Source of the DNA: Dyadobacter fermentans DSM 18053
GTDB taxonomy: Bacteria > Bacteroidota > Bacteroidia > Cytophagales > Spirosomataceae
DNA: 64,000 nt
Direction: 5' to 3'
Assembly: GCF_000023125.1 (NCBI RefSeq)
Contig: NC_013037.1
Coordinates: 1,178,001 to 1,242,000 of the forward strand
Of this stretch, positions 44,886 to 53,563 are shown piece after piece (position 1 is the stretch's first letter; the number at the start of each line of letters is the position of its first letter). Made by a program: the position numbers and the translations under genes. The notes beneath the pieces are model-generated. The model had not been told where the DNA came from. It was given only the letters and a program-made list of their open reading frames with translations, and made no database searches.

Positions 44886-45504
44886 AAGCTTCTTTTTTAG
44901 ATTTAGTAATTAGCAGAGGCCCCGAACAACCATTCGGAACACCCGGGGAAGATTGGGTTAATCGGTTAAGCTTCGTATTCTCATAGTAATCGGTTTAAGT
45001 GAACAATGGTCGGAACTGAAAGGCTGTGAATGATTGATAGCGTCCGAAAATCCTGCCGGGCTGAGCAAACAACCGCGACTCCCCATGCACCCGATGCCCG
45101 GAAGCGGAATATTCAGTGTTGATGAGGACTTGGAATCCTTTAAGAAATAAATGTCTTATTGACGTGTAAAAGACAATTATTCATTCTTAAAGTAACATTT
45201 ATGCAATAGTAGAAGGAATGCAACAACAGACTGTCCTGCTCTGTCTGGTTTTAAACAATATTTCGTTTACAAGAGTTTTTTGGATATATCGGGTATTGAA
45301 GTGGCTTGTTGCCTGGCTGAATTTCGCATTACTTGCTGTTTTATCGGAAGTTTTTTTCCGAAGCGAAAATTGGAATAGGTTAACTGCTCGTGTTGGGAAT
45401 ATACCGTTAAATCATTCTCTTGTACCCGATGGGTAAATTAATGGAGTTTCCTCTTATAATTATCTCTTCATTCAGGTTTGCTCTGATAACCACAGCCCTA
45501 CCCT
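44886..45504. other. Gene-free divergent interval with promoter motif A
   Basis: About 620 bases between the divergent susC-like and MBOAT genes. It contains the shared promoter-like motif at 45204-45245 and a stretch near 44990-45010 resembling the leader of the other SusC gene. A 72-codon + strand frame at 45218-45436 overlaps the motif and was not called. The remaining 250 bases before the MBOAT gene show nothing I can support. Confidence 0.5.
45204..45245 (-). promoter_or_regulatory. Shared promoter-like motif, copy A
   Basis: Minus strand reads GACAGAGCAGGA, 22 bases, then TACTATTG. TACTATTG resembles the Bacteroidetes -7 consensus TAnnTTTG, and the upstream block sits where an activator or alternative sigma contact would lie. 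It would give the SusC gene starting at 44885 a leader of about 310 bases. Confidence 0.65.
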
Positions 45505-46926
45505 ATGCTTTTTAACAGTTTCGAATTCCTCGTGCTGACGCTGGTGACGTTTGCAATCTACTATTTGCCGCCATTCCGGCGCGTTCAGGTGGCTATCCTC
45601 ATTGTAGCGAGCCTGGTCTTTTACGGTTATGCCAACCCGACGCTCCTTGCGTTATTTCTCTTTTCGGTGCTGATCAACGTGGTTTCCAGTTACAGCGTCG
45701 TATACGGGAAACTAAGCACGCAAAAACTAGTGCTTACCATTGGGGTCGTTTTTAACCTGGGAATTCTCGCCTTCTTCAAATACAGTCCGCTGGTTGGCAA
45801 CACGTTTTTTAATGCAGAACAGGGAATCGGTGCGTGGCTGGTGCAGATTCCTTTGCCGGTTGGGATTTCCTTCTTTACATTCGAAGGGATCAGCTTGCTG
45901 GTGGATGCCTACCGCGGCCGGGAAACTACACGCACAGAGGGCGTTGTGCCACCGTCGCTGGGCGCGCATGCAATGAATACTACTTTTTTCGTCGCCTTTT
46001 TCCCCCACCTCATTGCCGGGCCTATTTTGAAAGCCCACCATTTCATTCCTCAAATCCGGCAAAAGTTCTATCGTGACATTCCCTGGGAGTTCTGCTTTCG
46101 GAACCTCGTCACAGGTTACTTCCTTAAAATGGTAGTGGCCGACCAGCTTAGCCAGCAAACATATTGGATTCAATATCCCTATTTCGAAGTGCAGTCGTCC
46201 CTCATGCTGATCGTTCTACTGTTCGGCTATTCTATACAGATCTTCGCCGACTTTGCGGGTTACTCATTAATCGCACTGGGTGTAGCCGGGCTTTTCGGGT
46301 ACCGACTCGAAAAGAACTTCGATTTCCCGTACATCTCCACATCGTTCTCCGAGTTCTGGCGAAGATGGCACATATCGCTTTCGACATTTCTGAAAGAGTA
46401 CCTGTATATCCCGCTGGGTGGAAACCGAAAAGGGAATGTGCGTACTTATATCAACCTGTTTGTCACGATGTTGCTCGGCGGGCTGTGGCACGGCGCCGCG
46501 TGGAGCTATGCGATTTGGGGCATGTTTCATGGCGGGGCATTGGCGATTGAGCGATTGATCAAGGATTTGTACGGCCGAAAACAGTCTGAGCCGCCCCGGG
46601 TCCTGCGAATTCTTTCGGGCGTTTTCGTTTTCAGCCTGGTTACGTTTGCATGGCTGTTCTTCAAGCTTACCGACATTTCCGACGTGGTGAAGTACATTGC
46701 TGCCATTAAGCATAATACAAACATTGCTTCAAATAAAACCCGCATCCTGTACATTATCGTCTACTCGTTACCGGTAGTAGTATATCATTTGTTGTATCTG
46801 AGTAAAAATCTGCAATCGGGCGCGCTGCGATGGCAAAGGCTGGAACCACTGGTTTACGGATTGATGCTTTTCATGATTGCCACCAACTGCGGGATCGGTG
46901 GTGAGTTTATTTACTTTCAGTTCTAG
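45505..46926 (+). CDS. MBOAT-family membrane O-acyltransferase (AlgI/DltB-like)
   Basis: Multi-pass membrane enzyme of 473 residues that transfers acyl groups across or at the membrane to a polysaccharide or other extracytoplasmic acceptor. Family motifs: VAFFPHLIAGPI near residue 162, FWRRWHISLSTFLKEYLYIPLGGNR near 285 (quoted by ends), and LLGGLWHGAAWSYAIWGMFHG near 325 with the essential His. It lies 8 bases before a gene for an SGNH-like protein, the usual AlgI/AlgJ- or PatA/PatB-like pairing in which the second protein moves the acyl group to its final acceptor. The acceptor is unknown; no polysaccharide genes adjoin. Confidence 0.9.
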   Translation: MLFNSFEFLVLTLVTFAIYYLPPFRRVQVAILIVASLVFYGYANPTLLALFLFSVLINVVSSYSVVYGKLSTQKLVLTIGVVFNLGILAFFKYSPLVGNTFFNAEQGIGAWLVQIPLPVGISFFTFEGISLLVDAYRGRETTRTEGVVPPSLGAHAMNTTFFVAFFPHLIAGPILKAHHFIPQIRQKFYRDIPWEFCFRNLVTGYFLKMVVADQLSQQTYWIQYPYFEVQSSLMLIVLLFGYSIQIFADFAGYSLIALGVAGLFGYRLEKNFDFPYISTSFSEFWRRWHISLSTFLKEYLYIPLGGNRKGNVRTYINLFVTMLLGGLWHGAAWSYAIWGMFHGGALAIERLIKDLYGRKQSEPPRVLRILSGVFVFSLVTFAWLFFKLTDISDVVKYIAAIKHNTNIASNKTRILYIIVYSLPVVVYHLLYLSKNLQSGALRWQRLEPLVYGLMLFMIATNCGIGGEFIYFQF

Positions 46927-46934
46927 CATTTACT

Positions 46935-47795
46935 ATGAAAAAGTCTTTACTGTTTTTCGTCGTTCTCGTGCTCGCGTACGAAGTGCTCGTCCGGAATGTA
47001 GATATTTGGTGGACCATCGGGCAGAATCAATGGCATACTAATCGCATGGTTGCGGATGATTTTCTTTATGGTACTGACAAATATCCAAGTGTGATGGTCG
47101 GTTCTTCCCTGGCGGCGCGCTTGCGGGGCAAAATCGCCAAGGACAGCCTGCCATCGGATATGTGCAACCTTGCGTTGTCGGGACAATCGGTGTTTGATGG
47201 GTTGCTGATCTTAAAGCAATCCGGATATGTGCCTAAGCACTTGTACATCGAAACCAATGTAATTGAACGCAGCGAAGACGCAGGCCTTCAAAAAGCGCTT
47301 TCTCTGCCGGTGATGGCAGGTATTAAAACCTATTTAAAATCGTGGCGGGATAGCTACCAGCCGATGGAGGTCCTGGTTCGATATCGCCCGCACAAGCCGA
47401 GCGATGCGGAGATACTCCGCGAGGCTCAGCCCCCGAGAGATGAACGCGGCTACCGGACCATGTTGGATATTCAACTTGAAAAAGGCAGCATTCCGCTCGA
47501 TGATAAGGTATTGAAAGGCCAAATTGAGAAGTTAAAGGCGCTCGTTACCTATTTTCAACAAAAAGGTACACACGTGACATTGTTCGAAATGCCGATCGAC
47601 CCTGCGTTGTGTTCCATTCGCAAAGTGTCGCAGATAAGAAATGAGGTAAAAAAGGAATTTCTGCCGCTGGGATGTGATTTTATAGCAGTGCCCGATTGTA
47701 ACAATTACCGGACGACGGACGGTGTGCATTTGGACATACCGTCCGTTTACACTTATCTCAGGTATTTCAGGAACGCCATTGCAAAGCGTTCCTGA
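46935..47795 (+). CDS. SGNH-hydrolase-like partner of the MBOAT acyltransferase
   Basis: A 286-residue protein with an N-terminal membrane anchor or signal (LLFFVVLVLAYEVLV). The pattern fits an SGNH/GDSL-like acyl esterase or transferase: the block I serine in VMVGSSLAARL near residue 52, and a C-terminal TTDGVHLD near 263 that supplies the Asp-x-x-His pair. The Asn of LALSGQS near 80 matches the block II glycine region loosely. Encoded 8 bases after the MBOAT gene, it probably completes acyl transfer in the periplasm. Assignment rests on motifs and context, not on strong overall similarity I can recall. Confidence 0.68.
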   Translation: MKKSLLFFVVLVLAYEVLVRNVDIWWTIGQNQWHTNRMVADDFLYGTDKYPSVMVGSSLAARLRGKIAKDSLPSDMCNLALSGQSVFDGLLILKQSGYVPKHLYIETNVIERSEDAGLQKALSLPVMAGIKTYLKSWRDSYQPMEVLVRYRPHKPSDAEILREAQPPRDERGYRTMLDIQLEKGSIPLDDKVLKGQIEKLKALVTYFQQKGTHVTLFEMPIDPALCSIRKVSQIRNEVKKEFLPLGCDFIAVPDCNNYRTTDGVHLDIPSVYTYLRYFRNAIAKRS

Positions 47796-47798
47796 AAT
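47764..47798. terminator. Hairpin between convergent genes
   Basis: ATTTCAGGAACGC (47764-47776) and GCGTTCCTGAAAT (47786-47798) pair perfectly over 13 bp with a 9-base loop. The stem contains the stop codon of the SGNH-like gene and lies 8 bases from the stop of the convergent DUF1501 gene, so it can serve both transcripts. Confidence 0.75.
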
Positions 47799-47805
47799 GG
47801 TTTGA

Positions 47806-49233
47806 CTATATCAACAATTCCTTCACCGCCAGCCCCTTACCATCCGGTGTCGTGTAGAACGGCCGCTTTTCGATTTCATATTGCGTGTCCGGCGGAATGC
47901 CGAGCGCGTGGTAGATGGTTTGGTGAACGCCTTCGATCTTGATCGGGTTCTCAATCGTTTTGCATGGGCGTTCGTCGGCGGTTTTGCCGTATACAAAGCC
48001 CTTTTTAATGCCGCCACCGAACATGAGCATGGAACAGCCGTCGGTGAAATGGCGGTGCATGCCGTAGAATTTGAGGTCCGAAAGGATGTCCGGCTGCGCT
48101 ACCTGTTCCTTCACTTTCGCATCCGGGCGACCTTCCACCATCATATCACGGCTGAATTCGCTCGCGAGGACAACCATAGTGCGGTCGAGCAGGCCTTTTT
48201 CATCGAGGTCTTTAATAAGCTGGGCCACCGGACCGTCGATCTGCTTTTTCATTTCCTGCAAACGCGTATGACCATTTTCGTGCGTGTCCCAGCCTTTGAA
48301 CGGCTCATATTCGGTGGTCACGCTGATGAACCGGGCACCTTGTTCGGTCAGGCGGCGTGCGAGCAGGCAACCGAGCCCGAAGCGGCCGGTGTTATAAATG
48401 TCGTAGCTTTTCTTAGGTTCGGTGCTGAGGTCGAATGCTTTGGATTCCGGCGAATTGAGCAATGCATAAGCCTGCTCCATGGAGCGTTTGAGGGATTCGC
48501 GCTGGTAGTCGCTGCCAAATTCCCCCACCGGGCTGTTATTGATCAGCTCGTTGTACAGCTGGTTTCTACGTTCAAAACGCTTCGCATCCATGCCCACGGG
48601 TGGACGCACGCTTTCGAGGCCCTGGCTCGGGTCGGGGATAAAGAACGGTCCGAACTCGTTGCCGAGGAAGCCCGCCGTATGGAATGCTTTCAACTCTTCG
48701 GCCTCGCCTACCGTGAAGCGCTGACCGATGTCCACGAATGCGGGGATTACCGGATTTTTGGGTCCCAGCTCCTTTGCAATCCACGAACCCATATGCGGTG
48801 CGGCCACCGTTTGTGGCGGCTCGTAGCAGGTATGCCAGTGGTACTGGTGCCGCGAATGCAGGATATGTCCCATGTCGGCCGCCACGTAAGAGCGGATGAG
48901 TGTTCCCTTGTCCATCACTTGCCCTATCGATTGCAGGCCTTCCGAAAAATGGATGCCGTCGAGCTTGGTAGGAAGCGATTTGAATGTGCTCAAAACACGG
49001 TTTCCTTCCATGTCTTTTTCGAATGGCGTATAGGCTTTGGGGTCGAAAGTTTCGGTGTGCGCCATACCGCCCGCCATCCATAATAGTATCACCGTGTCCG
49101 CCGTCGAATCGGCTCCCGCTTTACCCCGGCACGAGGTTAGCAGGTTTGATACGGGAGCTCCCGCTGCCAATGCAGCCATCGTGGCCGCGCTGGCGCGTTG
49201 CAAGAACTCTCTCCTACTCCATTGGATATTCAT
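47806..49233 (-). CDS. DUF1501-domain protein, Tat-exported
   Basis: Protein of the DUF1501 family (475 residues), related in fold to sulfatase/alkaline-phosphatase-like enzymes and very common in Planctomycetes. Twin-arginine signal SRREFLQRASAATMAAL at residues 6-22. Family features include VILLWMAGGMAHTETFDPK near 48, HILHSRHQYHW near 122, WDTHENGH near 315 and VVLASEFSR near 355. Its exact reaction is not established. It is the gene downstream of the DUF1549/DUF1553 cytochrome protein, a pair found together in Planctomycetes and some Bacteroidetes. Confidence 0.88.
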   Translation of the reverse strand: MNIQWSRREFLQRASAATMAALAAGAPVSNLLTSCRGKAGADSTADTVILLWMAGGMAHTETFDPKAYTPFEKDMEGNRVLSTFKSLPTKLDGIHFSEGLQSIGQVMDKGTLIRSYVAADMGHILHSRHQYHWHTCYEPPQTVAAPHMGSWIAKELGPKNPVIPAFVDIGQRFTVGEAEELKAFHTAGFLGNEFGPFFIPDPSQGLESVRPPVGMDAKRFERRNQLYNELINNSPVGEFGSDYQRESLKRSMEQAYALLNSPESKAFDLSTEPKKSYDIYNTGRFGLGCLLARRLTEQGARFISVTTEYEPFKGWDTHENGHTRLQEMKKQIDGPVAQLIKDLDEKGLLDRTMVVLASEFSRDMMVEGRPDAKVKEQVAQPDILSDLKFYGMHRHFTDGCSMLMFGGGIKKGFVYGKTADERPCKTIENPIKIEGVHQTIYHALGIPPDTQYEIEKRPFYTTPDGKGLAVKELLI

Positions 49234-49419
49234 GTTTAATATCTTTTTAAATAGCTGTATTTCAATAATTTGTCTTAATACACATATGATACTTTAAATA
49301 CTTTTTATATTATTTTAAGTATTATATAGTTAAATATTTTGATACTTTACAAATTTTTAAACTGTATTTAAAGTTTGATAAGTTTGATATGTTAAATACA
49401 TTATGAATGTATCATTCTT

Positions 49420-51777
49420 TTAATATATCAACTGAAACTCCGGCACGAGTGCAATCGCCCACACGAGGTCCTGAATCCCTTCTTCACTAGGCTGTGGACC
49501 GAGGATCTTTTTGGCGGCGGCCAGTTCCTTCGGCACCGGCGCCCTGCCCAGCGCCTTCCGGTATAGCGCCGTCACGAGCGAGTCGGATGTCGGATATTGC
49601 GATTTCCAGACTTTCGATCCGGCTTTAAGCGTTTCCGTGAATTTTGAACCGTTGGTGAGCTCCAGTGCTTGCAACAGGTTCGCCTGAGACGTGCGGCCTG
49701 TGCTCACCGTTTCGCGGTTCGGGCGGCCGAGTGACGTCAGGAATGGATCGTTCTTCACAAATGCCGCGCGCGGGAATGGTAAGCGCTGCTTGATGTCTTC
49801 GGGAAGTTTCTTTGCCGCAATGGATGTGTCGCCGTACATCGGGATGAAGCTCGTGCTGATCGCGTCGGCAAACTGCTCGGCGGTGAGTCGCCTGCGTACC
49901 ATGCCTGTAAATTTGTAATCGGCCGCGGCAATGTCTCCCGCCTCTTTCACAGACGAAGAAGGCAGTTGGTAGGTTTTGGAAGTGACGATCGTGTAAATGA
50001 GTTTTTTAACGTCATAACCATTGGTCACAAAATCGGAGGCCATCCAGTCGAGCAGGTCCTGGCTCCATGGCAGGTTATCCATCGCATCCACCGGCTCCAC
50101 AATTCCCCGGCCCATCATTTGCGCCCACACGCGGTTCACCAGCGTTCTGTACAAGCGGCCGTCTTTGGGTTGGACAAGGAAATCGGCAAGTTGGCGCAGG
50201 CGTTTTTCCGTGCTGGCATTCACCTCGATTTCGCCCAGCTCCGGATAAAGGACGCGGGTACCCGCAATTTTACCGGTCGGTTTGTCGCAGCGGTTGATTT
50301 CCAGCAATGTGTCGGCGAATATGTTTGCGAATGCGTAAGCGTCGGCCAGTTTCCAGTCGCTGATGAAGCTGTCATGGCAGGAAGCGCATTTTAAATTCAA
50401 ACCCAAAAACACTTGTGCCACATTCTGCGCGGCCTGCATTTCGGTCCGTTGGCTGGAATTGATTGTTCCCCGCCATTTGATCCCTTTGATAAAGCCCTCC
50501 GATTCCTTGTCCGGGCTGATGAGCTCCTTCACAAACCAGTTGTATGGCTTGTTGTCCAGCAAACTTGCATACAGCCATTTTGAAATACTAAAACGGCCAC
50601 CGGTAATATAGCCCGTTCCGTCATAGTCGTTTCTGAGCGCATCGTTCCAGAATGTCATCCAGTGTTGCGCATAGGCGTCGTTTTGCGCCAGCAGTTCTTT
50701 GGCTAAAAGTTCCCGCTTATCCGGCCGGGTGTCGGCTACGAATGCATCCACCTTTTCAGGAGCGGGCAGCAGCCCGACGATGTCCAGAGACACCCTGCGG
50801 ATATAGGTCCGATCGTCGACCACCGGTTTCCATGCGATGTTGTTTTTTTGAAAATAAGCATTCACAAAAAGATCGACCGGCTTGCTTAGCTCCGCTGTGG
50901 CCGCAGGAACTGCCGGTGTGCGGGGAGCAAGTTCGGCTACGCGGTAAATGCTTTTTTCCTTGCCGTCCGGCCAGGGTGCACCTTTTTCAATCCAGAATTC
51001 CAGGAGTTTGATCTCCTTCTCGGTCAGCCGCTTGCCTTTGGTGGGCATGGCCTCCTTGTGGCCTTTTGGGAGTGAAATCCGCCGGATGAGTTCGCTTTTA
51101 TCGGGGTGGTTTGGTACCACTACCACACCGTGCTCGCCGCCTTTCATGATGACATCTTTGCTGTCCAGCCGGAGATCGCCTTTCATTTTTGTCTCGCTGT
51201 GGCAGCTGTAACAGTTGTGCGCCAGGATCGTCCTGACTTCCACATTCACATTCTGAATTTGTTCGGGGGTTAATGCGCCGTTGTTGGTGAGTACGAAGTC
51301 GGCCTCGGTGTCGCCTTCCGGTTCCACGGTTTCGTTGCCCGGGAGCACGCTCGTGAGGTAATCTTCGCCGTGGGTGAGCATGGCGCCATAATGCCCTGCA
51401 AACGAAACGCCGAAAACGGTCGTCAGCAGCAGGCCGCGGAACAGTCCGCGGTTGCCGGAGCGTAATGTAAATGCCGTTGCCAGGGAAAGCACCATTGTGG
51501 CGATCCCCGCCCAACGGTGGATTTCAAGGTTGGTTCCGCTGGAATCCTCGGAGCTGGCGAGCAGTAATCCGAACACCACGGCAACTACGGCGCTGCCGGC
51601 GCTGATCCACGTGATAATGCGCGTTCCGTCGCGCAGGACGGTCGACTTATGCTTCCAGTCGATAAGTTCAAAAAGCAGTGCAATGCCGAGAAGTCCAATG
51701 GGAAAGTGAACCAGTAAGGGGTGCAATCGTCCTAAAAATTGCCAAAGCCAGAAAGTTTCGGTTGCTTGGAGTAACAC
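49420..51777 (-). CDS. DUF2231 - cytochrome c - DUF1549/DUF1553 fusion protein
   Basis: A 785-residue protein. Residues about 15-135 hold four membrane segments of a DUF2231-like domain (LHPLLVHFPIGLLGIALLFE). A planctomycete-type cytochrome c (PSCyt1) follows with heme motif Cys189-Tyr-Ser-Cys192-His193, then DUF1549 (about 290-480, VDDRTYIRRVSLDIVGLLPAP; a second CASCHD heme-like motif near 465) and DUF1553 (about 530-770, YRTLVNRVWAQMMGRGIVEPVD). Start is GTG at 51777; no upstream in-frame ATG exists before a stop. Probably an electron-transfer or sugar-oxidising complex with the DUF1501 partner. Carries copy B of the shared motif 56 bases upstream. Confidence 0.85.
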   Translation of the reverse strand: MLLQATETFWLWQFLGRLHPLLVHFPIGLLGIALLFELIDWKHKSTVLRDGTRIITWISAGSAVVAVVFGLLLASSEDSSGTNLEIHRWAGIATMVLSLATAFTLRSGNRGLFRGLLLTTVFGVSFAGHYGAMLTHGEDYLTSVLPGNETVEPEGDTEADFVLTNNGALTPEQIQNVNVEVRTILAHNCYSCHSETKMKGDLRLDSKDVIMKGGEHGVVVVPNHPDKSELIRRISLPKGHKEAMPTKGKRLTEKEIKLLEFWIEKGAPWPDGKEKSIYRVAELAPRTPAVPAATAELSKPVDLFVNAYFQKNNIAWKPVVDDRTYIRRVSLDIVGLLPAPEKVDAFVADTRPDKRELLAKELLAQNDAYAQHWMTFWNDALRNDYDGTGYITGGRFSISKWLYASLLDNKPYNWFVKELISPDKESEGFIKGIKWRGTINSSQRTEMQAAQNVAQVFLGLNLKCASCHDSFISDWKLADAYAFANIFADTLLEINRCDKPTGKIAGTRVLYPELGEIEVNASTEKRLRQLADFLVQPKDGRLYRTLVNRVWAQMMGRGIVEPVDAMDNLPWSQDLLDWMASDFVTNGYDVKKLIYTIVTSKTYQLPSSSVKEAGDIAAADYKFTGMVRRRLTAEQFADAISTSFIPMYGDTSIAAKKLPEDIKQRLPFPRAAFVKNDPFLTSLGRPNRETVSTGRTSQANLLQALELTNGSKFTETLKAGSKVWKSQYPTSDSLVTALYRKALGRAPVPKELAAAKKILGPQPSEEGIQDLVWAIALVPEFQLIY

Positions 51778-51832
51778 AGTTCAAGGGGTTAGTGGTTTAG
51801 GAATGTCAGCCGGGACGTTCCGCAATATCATA

Positions 51833-51874
51833 CAATACTAAGAGGTTGTCAGGAAGAAAGTATCCTGTTCTGTC
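51833..51874 (-). promoter_or_regulatory. Shared promoter-like motif, copy B
   Basis: Minus strand reads GACAGAACAGGA, 22 bases, then TAGTATTG, with CAGGATA and TATTGTA extended matches to the other copies. It lies 56 bases upstream of the GTG start of the DUF1549/DUF1553 gene, giving a short leader of about 50 bases. Confidence 0.65.
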
Positions 51875-51993
51875 TTGTTAGAAATGATAAATATTCATGT
51901 TTTTCTAAAATGGTTTATATAAAGGCGATTCCGCTATGGAATTGACTATTAGGTCTATAACGAATTTGCTCACGGATTAGTTATAAAATTTAA

Positions 51994-52024
51994 CAGGAGA
52001 GACATATTGTAACTGTCTCTCCTG
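51994..52024 (-). terminator. Terminator after the susD-like gene
   Basis: CAGGAGAGACA (51994-52004) and TGTCTCTCCTG (52014-52024), perfect 11-bp stem with 9-base loop, followed on the minus strand by a T-rich tail; 22 bases after the stop at 52047. Confidence 0.75.
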
Positions 52025-52046
52025 CGTGTTTTTGGCGTCTTGCGAC

Positions 52047-53552
52047 TCAGTAGCCTGGATTTTGTGCCAGTTTTGGATTAATGAGAATTTGCGGTGCCGG
52101 AAGCGGCAGCACGTACTCATTTTCCGTGTAGACGTAGTCAGTCGAATTGAATGGCACATTGCCGCGGTCTACGGTCGGTTTCGCGCGCTCCTGGGCTCCG
52201 TGCGCATTCATGAATGCAGCCCACTCAGCTGGTGTTTTCGTCCTTTTCAGGTCAAACCAGCGATGGTTTTCGAATGCGAGCTCCAATCTTCTCTCCTTTA
52301 AAACCGCCGTGCGGAAAGCCACTTTGTCGGCAATGGTGAGATCGGCCAGTCCGGCGCGTTTGCGGACCTGGTTCAGGTAACCCAATGCTTCGGCAGTAGG
52401 CCCGGATTGCTCGTTGATGGATTCCGCGAGCATCAGCAGCACATCCGCGTAGCGCAGGATCGGCCAGTTCGTGTTGGTCCGTTGCACGATCGTGTGCGGA
52501 TAGTTGTATTTCGATACATAGGGTACCGGATACACTTTTCCGTCGAGCGTGAAATCGGGTTTCAGCGAAATGTCCTTACGCAGGTCGCCTTTTTCGTAAG
52601 CAGCCATGATGTCGTTGGTAGGCACATTCCGGCCGCCGTTCGCTCCGGCTGCATAGCCGGTTACCGCGCCCCGTGAAACGCGCGGAGCGAACACATACTG
52701 GAAGCTGCTCCATTCGCCCAGGTCGTTATCGCCCTGGTACTGGATTTCGAAAATGGATTCGATGCCGTTCTTTTTGGCCGGGGCCGGGTCAAAGTTATCC
52801 GCATAGTTTGCATTCAAGGCATAGCCGAGCGTGGTCACCTCTTTGAGCGTAGTCACGGCATCGGCATACTTCTTCTGCGTCAGGTACGACTTGCCCAGCA
52901 GGCTCAATGCGGCACCTTTGGTAGCCCTGCCCTTGTCGGCAGCGGCCGCATATTTGGCTGGCAATGATGCGGCGGCTTCTTTCAGGTCTTTCTCGATTTG
53001 CGCCCACACTTCGGCCTGCGGCGCGCGCACGAGCTCAAATGCAGGGTCGGGCGTAGCGAGCGTAGAGGTGACAATGATCACGTCGCCAAAGTATTGAACC
53101 AGATTGAAATACATATAAGCCCGCAGAAATTTGAGCTGGCCTTCCGCTTCTTTCCGGCCATTTTCACTCATGGTGGCTTCCACCATTTTTTCCAGCGTGA
53201 GGTTGCAGTTGTACATCGCGGCGTAGTAGCCGTTCCAGAGGTTAGCGATCTCGCCATTGCCCGAGTTTACGGTCCCGAATTCGAATGCTTCCCAGCCGCC
53301 CGCACCGCCGCGGTCCGATGGGTTGAGGTCCAATGTCGTGTTGTCGGTTTGAAACTCACCAAACAGATAGGCGGTATTGGTAAGCGCCTGTACCTGGCTG
53401 TAAACGCCGCTCAAAGCTTGCTTGACCTGCTCCTCGTTTTTGTAAAATTTATCAACCCCCACTTTCGTCGGGTCGGTCTGGTTAAGGAAATCTTCACTGC
53501 ATGACGACAGACACAGTGCCAGTGCGATTCCCAGTATCGTTACCTTTTTCAT
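52047..53552 (-). CDS. SusD/RagB-family surface lipoprotein
   Basis: Lipoprotein partner of the receptor at 53564-56797, 11 bases after it. ATG 53552 is preferred over an in-frame TTG at 53561; it gives the signal MKKVTILGIALALCLSSC with lipidated Cys18 followed by SEDFLNQTDPTKVG. Family features: LKFLRAYMYFNLVQYFGDVI near 145 and KERRLELAFENHRWFDLKRTKTP near 425 (quoted by ends). C-terminus VLPLPAPQILINPKLAQNPGY is typical of RagB proteins, which end in such a turn. 501 residues. Confidence 0.93.
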   Translation of the reverse strand: MKKVTILGIALALCLSSCSEDFLNQTDPTKVGVDKFYKNEEQVKQALSGVYSQVQALTNTAYLFGEFQTDNTTLDLNPSDRGGAGGWEAFEFGTVNSGNGEIANLWNGYYAAMYNCNLTLEKMVEATMSENGRKEAEGQLKFLRAYMYFNLVQYFGDVIIVTSTLATPDPAFELVRAPQAEVWAQIEKDLKEAAASLPAKYAAAADKGRATKGAALSLLGKSYLTQKKYADAVTTLKEVTTLGYALNANYADNFDPAPAKKNGIESIFEIQYQGDNDLGEWSSFQYVFAPRVSRGAVTGYAAGANGGRNVPTNDIMAAYEKGDLRKDISLKPDFTLDGKVYPVPYVSKYNYPHTIVQRTNTNWPILRYADVLLMLAESINEQSGPTAEALGYLNQVRKRAGLADLTIADKVAFRTAVLKERRLELAFENHRWFDLKRTKTPAEWAAFMNAHGAQERAKPTVDRGNVPFNSTDYVYTENEYVLPLPAPQILINPKLAQNPGY

Positions 53553-53563
53553 CTTCGTCAATT

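Noticed and set aside
45218..45436. 72-codon + strand open frame with hydrophobic residues
   Set aside because: It overlaps promoter-like motif A almost from its start, has no family resemblance and no downstream partner.
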